64,000 bases of DNA, from assembly GCF_002021565.1 (NCBI RefSeq), contig NZ_MSZX01000007.1, positions 291,891-355,890 on the forward strand. The letters run 5' to 3'. The position numbers were made by a program, and so were the translations under genes. The notes under the pieces are model-generated. The model did not search any database. It was not told the DNA's origin and was given only the letters and a program-made list of their open reading frames with translations. Position 1 is the first letter of the stretch. Every line of letters begins with the position of its first letter. Source of the stretch: Paenibacillus selenitireducens (GTDB lineage Bacteria > Bacillota > Bacilli > Paenibacillales > Paenibacillaceae). Shown here piece after piece: positions 58,111 through 64,000 of the stretch.

Positions 58111-59049
58111 TTAATCCAAATCATCCGTATCTTCGGAGATTGTCTCCGTCAGTTTGTTCGTAAACTGCAACGCTGCATTGTAACCCATCCGTTTCAAGCG
58201 GTAGTTCATCGCAGCAACCTCAATAATGACCGCTAAGTTTCGACCAGGACGTACTGGAATCGTAACTAATGGAATATCCGTATCAATGATACGTGTCTTC
58301 TCTTCATCAAGTCCAAGACGATCATATTGCTTGTCTTGTTGCCAAGCTTCCAACTTAATCACGACACTAATGCGTTTGTTATTCCGAACGGCCCCAGCAC
58401 CGAACAAGGTCATCACATTAATAATCCCGATACCACGAATTTCTAGTAAATGACGGATCAATTCTGGTGCAGTAGCGTGCAGCTGAAAATCGGATGTTTG
58501 ACTAATTTCTACCGCATCATCCGCTACAAGACGGTGGCCGCGCTTCACAAGCTCCAGCGCTGTTTCACTTTTACCAATACCGCTGCTTCCTGTAATAAGC
58601 ATACCTACCCCGTACACATCCACGAGCACCCCATGAATCGTCGTTGTCGGCGCTAATCGTTTTTCAAGAAATCCCGTAATCCGGCTCGATAAAGTCGTTG
58701 TTGCGACAGGACTTCTCAAGAGCGCGATATTTCTTTCATTCGCCATATCAATAAATTCTTGTGGAACATCTAGATGTCTTGTGACGACAATACATGGAGT
58801 CTCTTCCGAACCGAATTGATCAATCCGGCTTTTACGTTCCTCAGGCGATAGCATATTGAAGAAAGCAAGCTCGGTTTTCCCTAGAATCTGTATACGATCG
58901 ACCGGATGGTACTCAAAATAGCCCGCCATCTCAAGCCCTGGACGATACAAATCATCCACTTTAATCTGATGCTTCAGTCCTGCTTCTCCTGCAATTACCT
59001 CTAGGCTAAATTGCTCGACTAGCTCTGAAACTTTCACCTTTTTGGACAT
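58111..59049 (-). CDS. hprK: HPr kinase/phosphorylase
   Basis: 312 residues; phosphorylates or dephosphorylates HPr on Ser46 according to glycolytic state, driving catabolite repression. Walker A GSSGIGKS at 154-161 in [30 protein letters not shown], and the family signature [21 protein letters not shown]. First gene of the hprK-lgt-ppaX-yvoF operon, 37 bp before lgt. A matching HPr with Ser46 is encoded at 29920-30189. Confidence 0.97.
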   Translation of the reverse strand: MSKKVKVSELVEQFSLEVIAGEAGLKHQIKVDDLYRPGLEMAGYFEYHPVDRIQILGKTELAFFNMLSPEERKSRIDQFGSEETPCIVVTRHLDVPQEFIDMANERNIALLRSPVATTTLSSRITGFLEKRLAPTTTIHGVLVDVYGVGMLITGSSGIGKSETALELVKRGHRLVADDAVEISQTSDFQLHATAPELIRHLLEIRGIGIINVMTLFGAGAVRNNKRISVVIKLEAWQQDKQYDRLGLDEEKTRIIDTDIPLVTIPVRPGRNLAVIIEVAAMNYRLKRMGYNAALQFTNKLTETISEDTDDLD

Positions 59050-59128
59050 AGTTTCCTCTCCTTATTACCGATGTCATTATCGTAGCTGATCTTTGTCATG
59101 AAATCAAATTTATAGCCCTAATTAGCAC

Positions 59129-59157
59129 AAAAACCGCCCTGCAAGAGGACGGTTTTT
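59129..59157 (-). terminator. Terminator after the msmX-type ATPase gene
   Basis: Stem AAAACCG-CCT/AGG-CGGTTTT with 5-nt loop and T-run on the minus strand, 28 bp beyond the stop at 59185. Confidence 0.88.
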
Positions 59158-59184
59158 GATTACAAGCACTAACCTAGTGCAATA

Positions 59185-60312
59185 TTATGCTTCGTATTGG
59201 AAAACGTTAAGCTCAGTAGCTTTATCGAATACATGAATTTTGTTCATGTCGATCGCAAGCTTCACGTTTTGTCCTTCTTTCGTGTTAGAACGTCCGTCTA
59301 CACGAGCGATCGTGCTGTCTTTACCTACGCCGTTCAAGTAAAGCAACATTTCATGACCCAAGTTCTCGGATACTTCAACGTGTGCGTTGAAGATGCTGTT
59401 AGGTGATGCTTCCAAGAATACTGGCTCTTCATGAATGTCCTCAGGACGAACACCCAGAATTACTGATTTACCTAGTAAACCTTTATCTTTAAGCGCTTGT
59501 GCTTTGCCTGTTGGAATTTCAACATCCAAGCCGTTCGCTCTGAAACGAACTACGCCGTTTTGTTCTGCCAAGTCACCTTCGATGAAGTTCATCGTAGGAG
59601 CACCGATAAATCCAGCTACGAAAATGTTCGTAGGGTGGTTATAAAGAATGTCAGGTGAAGCTGCTTGTTGAATGATTCCGTCTTTCATAACTACGATACG
59701 ATCACCCATCGTCATTGCCTCGATTTGGTCATGCGTTACGTAGATAACGGTTGTTTCAAGACGTTTAGCCAATTTGGAGATTTCCGCACGCATTTGTCCA
59801 CGAAGTTTCGCATCCAAGTTGGAAAGCGGCTCATCCATCAAGAAGACTTGTGGTTCACGAACGATCGCACGACCCAAGGCAACACGTTGACGTTGACCAC
59901 CAGAAAGTGCTTTTGGTTTACGATCCAACAAATGTTCGATATCGAGAATTTTTGCTGCTTCACGAACACGTTTGTCGATATCGTCTTTTTTGAATTTACG
60001 AAGTTTCAAACCAAACGCCATGTTTTGATATACGTTCATATGTGGGTACAAGGCATAAGATTGGAATACCATCGCGATATCGCGGTCTTTTGGAGCTACG
60101 TCATTTACTACGCGATCTCCAATGTACAATTTACCTTCTGAAATTTCTTCCAAACCTGCAATCATACGAAGAGTTGTAGATTTACCACAACCGGATGGAC
60201 CTACCAATACGAGAAACTCTTTATCTTGAATGTCTAAGTTAACATCGATTACTGTTGCTTTGTCAGAACCTGCATATTTTTTATAGATGTGCTCTAATTT
60301 TACGCCTGCCAT
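59185..60312 (-). CDS. msmX: Multi-sugar ABC transporter ATPase (MsmX/UgpC type)
   Basis: 375 residues. Walker A GPSGCGKSTT, Q-loop VFQSYALYPHMNVYQN, signature LSGGQRQRVALGRAI, Walker B VFLMDEPLSNLDAKLR, switch His in YVTHDQIEAMTMGDR, plus a C-terminal TOBE/regulatory part beginning around FIGAPTMNFIEGDL. Proteins of this type are stand-alone ATPases shared by many oligosaccharide importers in Bacillales; the nearby permease pair at 50.7-52.6 kb lacks its own. Transcribed alone, preceded by a PucR-type regulator. Confidence 0.93.
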   Translation of the reverse strand: MAGVKLEHIYKKYAGSDKATVIDVNLDIQDKEFLVLVGPSGCGKSTTLRMIAGLEEISEGKLYIGDRVVNDVAPKDRDIAMVFQSYALYPHMNVYQNMAFGLKLRKFKKDDIDKRVREAAKILDIEHLLDRKPKALSGGQRQRVALGRAIVREPQVFLMDEPLSNLDAKLRGQMRAEISKLAKRLETTVIYVTHDQIEAMTMGDRIVVMKDGIIQQAASPDILYNHPTNIFVAGFIGAPTMNFIEGDLAEQNGVVRFRANGLDVEIPTGKAQALKDKGLLGKSVILGVRPEDIHEEPVFLEASPNSIFNAHVEVSENLGHEMLLYLNGVGKDSTIARVDGRSNTKEGQNVKLAIDMNKIHVFDKATELNVFQYEA

Positions 60313-60401
60313 TGGTTATTCCCCCTAAACAGAGATTAATTTGATACCCTTATCTTATCTCATGTCCTAACAAATGACTATACACATACTTCACAAAAAT
60401 C

Positions 60402-61529
60402 CTACTTCCTTTTCGTCACTTTATACAAGAGGAGGATTAACTTCACCAATACCGCGTCTCCGAAGGTCCGAACATCCAGTCCTGTCTCTTGCTTGATCTT
60501 ATCTAGCCGATATAATAACGTGTTCCGATGGATGTATAATTTCTTCGCTGTATCGCTTACATTACAGTCTAACGAGAAGAACGTTTCTAATGTCGTTAGC
60601 GTTTCGGTATCCATAAAGACATCACTTCGTGCAAGCACCCGGTCCATAAAATGTCGGCGCTCCCCATCCGGAATACTATTGATCAATCGCTCCATATGAA
60701 GCATCCATGGCAAGTGAATATTGCTGGTCACATGGAAAGCTCGTCCCAAATACACCGTTTCGCGTAATAGGGCAACCGTCGATAACAGCATGCGAGCAGG
60801 TACCACAGGATGAGATATGGCCACATGGCATTCTCCCAACCATTCACTGGACAGCAATTCATATAGACCTTCACAGAAAGACCCCAAGGTCTCTTCTGGC
60901 TTCTCCGAACTATCCTCTTCTCGATCGTCAGCCGATGCCATAAATATGAGCTCTTCCGGGCAGAGGATCAACCATTCCTTTTCCTGCAGCGGTATTAAAT
61001 AGACCTCACCGCCAAAATACGACTTCAATAGCTTATATAAATCTAAATAAGATGTGTGCGTTGGATGTGGATGTTCAGATACCAATAAAATGGGGATCAT
61101 ATTCGGTAGCAATCGGCTTTTCAGCGTCATACTATCCGGAATATCTTGATCGGTAGCAACCTTATACTGAACACCAAGCTGTTCAGCAATCCATTCCCCA
61201 AGCTGTACTGCTTTCTGCTCTTCACTCGCGGTTGATCTCGTTATATGGGTGTCCTTCGCCCCTAACGGAGTCGACTCAAGAATCCACTCAATTAAGGAAC
61301 GTTCTGCTCCTTTTAATCGATCTTCTTCCACGGATAATAATTGAATCTGATTGCCTTCTTGAATCCATCGAAAATAAATAACACCATCCAACACCAGACT
61401 TATTGCGTTCTCATCCATACGGTCAGCTTGTTCTCGTAGATGATTCCACTCGGATTCTGTACTTGAAGATACGGATAATGTTACATCTAATAGCTGCTCT
61501 AATCTGCTTTTAATGGTTAGGTTATTCAT
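60402..61529 (-). CDS. PucR/CdaR-type transcriptional regulator
   Basis: 375 residues. N-terminal 300 residues are a poorly conserved sensory region; the last 60 form the PucR/CdaR helix-turn-helix (LETFFSLDCNVSDTAKKLYIHRNTLLYRLDKIKQETGLD). It is 89 bp upstream of the msmX-type gene on the same strand and may regulate it. A 6-bp dyad GCTACA/TGTAGC lies just upstream of its own start. The effector is unknown; sugar diacids are bound by the best-studied relatives. Confidence 0.83.
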   Translation of the reverse strand: MNNLTIKSRLEQLLDVTLSVSSSTESEWNHLREQADRMDENAISLVLDGVIYFRWIQEGNQIQLLSVEEDRLKGAERSLIEWILESTPLGAKDTHITRSTASEEQKAVQLGEWIAEQLGVQYKVATDQDIPDSMTLKSRLLPNMIPILLVSEHPHPTHTSYLDLYKLLKSYFGGEVYLIPLQEKEWLILCPEELIFMASADDREEDSSEKPEETLGSFCEGLYELLSSEWLGECHVAISHPVVPARMLLSTVALLRETVYLGRAFHVTSNIHLPWMLHMERLINSIPDGERRHFMDRVLARSDVFMDTETLTTLETFFSLDCNVSDTAKKLYIHRNTLLYRLDKIKQETGLDVRTFGDAVLVKLILLLYKVTKRK

Positions 61530-61591
61530 CCTCGTCCCGCCTCACCCGAATCGATTTGCTACATGCCTATATTGTAGCATAATCAAAACCC

Positions 61592-62515
61592 TTATTTCAC
61601 GATGCGCCTTGCCATGACCAAGCGTTTCTTCCATATAGGGTGATTTAATTGTGTATATTGGACTCCCCCTTTTCCATAGGTATGAATAATAAGTCCGTTT
61701 CCAACATACATCGCCACGTGAGCAATTTGTTTGTGTGATGTCCTACCTGTGAAGAATAATAAATCCCCTACTCGGATATCGTGCAACGAAATGCGCTGCC
61801 CCATTTTAGCTTGCTCTTTAGAAACACGGGGGAGATGGATGCCTTCTTTGGCAAAAATCGTCTTCGTGAACGAGGAACAATCAAAGGTCGTGGTCTGACC
61901 AAAGGGAGATCCGAACACATACGGTGTTCCTATGTAATCCCCTGCGCGCAACACTAAAGAGAACCTTACACGGTCAGCTGCAGATAAAACTCGTCTTGCC
62001 CCCACCAAATGGTGCTGCTTCTCTACGTCACGCATAGAACGGTAAACTACAGATTGCTCTGGACCAGCATAGGCAATATGTTCGCCATCTACCACGATAC
62101 CTACCCATTCAGGGTCTGTATGCTGTCCATCATTGTAAAATAGAAGATCCCCTGTCGCCCATCGATCTCCAGGGGTGTGGGCCCCCCAACCCAATTGGAA
62201 TTGTTCTTTCACGGTGTGAGGTAATTGAATATCTAGCTTCTGAAATAAATTCATGGTCATTCCTGCGGAAGCCCATCCAGAAGGTATCGTGGAATATTGA
62301 AAGGATTGTTGTTGGTCATGTTTCCGTGCCCATGCGAGTTGCGAGAACCCCATGGATTCTGCTTCATTCCTTTGATGATGCGTGGAAGAAGAAGCTCCTT
62401 CCTCTGCCTGAACAATTCCTAAACCCATGTAACAAGAGAACAAACCTACCATGAAGATCAACATAACAACCACGATACTAGTCGTATAAAGCCGACCTTG
62501 AAGCTTGCCAAACAA
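61592..62515 (-). CDS. NlpC/P60 cell-wall peptidase with a degenerate N-terminal copy
   Basis: 307 residues. An N-terminal hydrophobic anchor (VVVMLIFMVGLFSCYMGLG). The C-terminal domain (about 190-307) is an NlpC/P60 (C40) hydrolase with Cys213 in TFDCSSFTKTIF, His266 in AHVAMYVGNG and His278. Residues about 75-178 align with the same fold (GWASAGMTMNLFQK; ATGDLLFYNDGQ; GIVVDGEHIAYA; VGARRVL), but Ser83 replaces the catalytic Cys. Likely hydrolyses peptidoglycan peptides outside the membrane. Start is TTG with AAAGGAGG 9 nt upstream. Confidence 0.88.
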   Translation of the reverse strand: MFGKLQGRLYTTSIVVVMLIFMVGLFSCYMGLGIVQAEEGASSSTHHQRNEAESMGFSQLAWARKHDQQQSFQYSTIPSGWASAGMTMNLFQKLDIQLPHTVKEQFQLGWGAHTPGDRWATGDLLFYNDGQHTDPEWVGIVVDGEHIAYAGPEQSVVYRSMRDVEKQHHLVGARRVLSAADRVRFSLVLRAGDYIGTPYVFGSPFGQTTTFDCSSFTKTIFAKEGIHLPRVSKEQAKMGQRISLHDIRVGDLLFFTGRTSHKQIAHVAMYVGNGLIIHTYGKGGVQYTQLNHPIWKKRLVMARRIVK

Positions 62516-62575
62516 AGCGAAAATCCTCCTTTATATTTAACACCCATCGTTATTTCGATTGTTTTATGTATTACA

Positions 62576-63547
62576 CTACGGTATGGCTAACATAACCACG
62601 AGCGATAGCAGGCCAAATAACATCGTAACCAGATAAATAAATGAAACTACTTGCGGCTGCGTCAATCCCCAACGCATCAATACATGATGAGTATGGAGTT
62701 TATCCGCACGATGAAGTCCTTTACCTTCCTTCAGACGTCTGGAGAAGACGATAATCGTATCTAGGATCGGAAATCCTAAGGCTAGCATCGGAATCAGCAT
62801 AGTGACGAATGTCGTACTTTTGACAGAACCATTCACAGCAATCACCGCAAGCGTATAACCTAGAAATGTTGCCCCTGCATCACCCATGAATATTTTGGCC
62901 GGATAGAAGTTGTAAACAAGGAAGCCTGCACATACACCACATAATGCAATTGTAGCAATGGCTGTCTCAGCATCTCCCCGGATGATGGCCACAACAAACA
63001 ACGTTAAAGAGGAAATAAAAGCAACGCCAGAGGCAAGCCCATCGACCCCATCGATAAAGTTCATCATATTGGTCATGGAGAACACCCAGATGACGGTGGC
63101 CAGCCATACGAACCAATCGGGAAACATCAGCATCCCGTTATTCAAATCCCGAATCCCGTTAATCTGAATATGAAACCATAAAGGTACTGTCGCTGTGAAA
63201 ATATAGATAATGAGCCGCGGCCATACGGGAAACTCACGTTTACGTGCCTTAAAACCATCATCTATAAGCCCTACAAGGACAAGTAATGTGCCACCTATAG
63301 CAATCGACAAAGATAGGGCGTCAAAACCCCGCATCAAAAAGATCGTAGTCAGAAATCCAATGTATATTGCGATACCGCCCATCAGCGGTATAGGATGTTC
63401 ATGAATCTTACGCTGTGTAGGTTGATCGACGAATTTCATACGCATTGCGAACTTACGAACAACTGGAACAAGTGCCACAACAATGATAAAGCTAATGAAT
63501 AATGCCAAAATGTATCTGATGGATGAGCCCCCCAATGCATAACACAT
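62576..63547 (-). CDS. tagO: Undecaprenyl-phosphate GlcNAc/sugar-1-phosphate transferase (TagO/WecA family)
   Basis: About 323 residues, eleven predicted helices; transfers a sugar phosphate to undecaprenyl phosphate to start teichoic-acid or other wall-polymer synthesis. Motifs: KIHEHPIPLMGGIAIYIGF, LVGLIDDGFKARKREFPVWPR with the catalytic Asp pair, NMMNFIDGVDGLASG, IFMGDAGATFLGY and LHRADKLHTHHVLMRWG. The true start is unsure: the longest frame (63595) runs into the tRNA terminator, so I take the ATG at 63547, though without a good binding site. Confidence 0.9.
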   Translation of the reverse strand: MCYALGGSSIRYILALFISFIIVVALVPVVRKFAMRMKFVDQPTQRKIHEHPIPLMGGIAIYIGFLTTIFLMRGFDALSLSIAIGGTLLVLVGLIDDGFKARKREFPVWPRLIIYIFTATVPLWFHIQINGIRDLNNGMLMFPDWFVWLATVIWVFSMTNMMNFIDGVDGLASGVAFISSLTLFVVAIIRGDAETAIATIALCGVCAGFLVYNFYPAKIFMGDAGATFLGYTLAVIAVNGSVKSTTFVTMLIPMLALGFPILDTIIVFSRRLKEGKGLHRADKLHTHHVLMRWGLTQPQVVSFIYLVTMLFGLLSLVVMLAIP

Positions 63548-63597
63548 AACCGCATCATGCTTGCTCGTAGTGTCCCCTGATCTGTCAAAAAGCATGC

Positions 63598-63633
63598 AAA
63601 AAAGCCTTACCGTTCATCGAACGATAAGGCCTT
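63598..63633 (-). terminator. Terminator of the tRNA cluster
   Basis: Stem AAGGCCTTATCGTTC/GAACGGTAAGGCTT (one or two mismatches) with ATC-type loop, followed on the minus strand by six T; 29 bp after tRNA-Lys. Confidence 0.88.
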
Positions 63634-63661
63634 AACTTGATTGTTTATGAGATTAAAAAAC

Positions 63662-63737
63662 TGGTGAGCCATGAAGGACTCGAACCTTCGACACCCTGAT
63701 TAAAAGTCAGGTGCTCTACCAACTGAGCTAATGGCTC
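63662..63737 (-). tRNA. tRNA-Lys (anticodon TTT)
   Basis: 76-nt cloverleaf with encoded CCA: acceptor GAGCCAT/ATGGCTC, D-arm AGCTCAGTTGGTAGAGC, anticodon stem-loop CTGACTTTTAATCAG, T-arm GAAGGTTCGAGTCCTTC. Third in transcription order Phe-Tyr-Lys. Confidence 0.97.
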
Positions 63738-63754
63738 TTACTAAGAAGAGTAAA

Positions 63755-63839
63755 TGGTGGAGGCTGATGGATTCGAACCACCGAACTCGAAGAGAGCAGA
63801 TTTACAGTCTGCCGTGTTTAGCCACTTCACTAAGCCTCC
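63755..63839 (-). tRNA. tRNA-Tyr (anticodon GTA)
   Basis: 85-nt tRNA with the long variable arm expected of bacterial tRNA-Tyr. Acceptor GGAGGCT/AGCCTCC with ACCA, anticodon stem-loop CAGACTGTAAATCTG, T-arm GGTGGTTCGAATCCATC. Confidence 0.97.
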
Positions 63840-63888
63840 ACGGTATTCAATTATCTTCTCCAAGAAAAGATCAATCATTCTTGGAAAA

Positions 63889-63964
<76 letters not shown>

Positions 63965-64000
63965 TTAATGCTGTTTTGAGCAAAAAAATAAAAGTGTAGG

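Overview
The window is a stretch of low-to-moderate GC Firmicute chromosome, most likely a Paenibacillus or close relative. The evidence is the gene order: cggR-gap-pgk-tpiA-gpmI-eno, glcK-rapZ-yvcK-whiA-HPr, a yvcD-like TPR gene next to trxB, and hprK-lgt-ppaX-yvoF, each laid out as in Bacillales. AGGAGG-type ribosome binding sites, frequent TTG/GTG starts, a tmRNA tag ending in YALAA, and a membrane-bound AraC regulator beside an LplABC-type sugar transporter support this. Almost everything reads on the minus strand; no rRNA, intact phage, insertion sequence or CRISPR array was seen.

Layout. 1-5.4 kb: Mrp multisubunit cation/proton antiporter (mrpA-F, cut at the left edge) with a divergent KdpD-like universal-stress protein. 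6.2-10 kb: accessory stretch with a short tyrosine recombinase lacking its first catalytic arginine, an orphan membrane sensor-domain protein, and a MerR regulator driving a paired SMR exporter. 9.8-11.4 kb: ssrA (tmRNA) and smpB, followed downstream of ssrA by two 160-bp repeat units that each end in the last 19 bp of ssrA and are separated by terminators; this is the oddest part of the window. 11.5-15.4 kb: VOC protein, rnr, secG. 15.5-22.9 kb: central glycolytic operon with a recognisable CggR operator. 23-24 kb: tRNA-Arg and clpP with a CtsR box over the promoter. 24-28.8 kb: stalk-domain lipid/secreted protein and potABCD spermidine/putrescine transporter. 29-34 kb: SIMPL protein, HPr-family protein, whiA, yvcK, rapZ, glcK. 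34-37.7 kb: CuA-type cupredoxin lipoprotein, trxB, TPR/HTH protein. 37.8-46.4 kb: a prs paralog and the his operon (hisZGDBHAFIEJ; no hisC). 46.7-55.8 kb: a polysaccharide locus with a membrane AraC regulator, solute-binding lipoprotein, two permeases, a heparinase II/III-family lyase and a GH88 unsaturated glucuronyl hydrolase, with no ATPase of its own. 55.9-59 kb: yvoF, ppaX, lgt, hprK. 59.2-61.5 kb: msmX-type shared sugar ATPase and a PucR/CdaR-type regulator. 61.6-64 kb: NlpC/P60 protein with an inactive N-terminal copy, a TagO/WecA transferase, and tRNA-Lys, -Tyr, -Phe.

Connections. HPr (His15 and Ser46 both present) and HprK in one window give the pieces of carbon catabolite control, CggR senses glycolytic flux, glcK feeds glycolysis, and YvcK/RapZ/WhiA sit in the usual cluster. 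The polysaccharide permeases probably borrow the MsmX-type ATPase at 59 kb. The prs paralog sits directly downstream of the his genes and could supply PRPP to HisG. Starts were moved from the longest reading frame wherever a good ribosome binding site and family alignment favoured a shorter protein; these choices are stated per gene.
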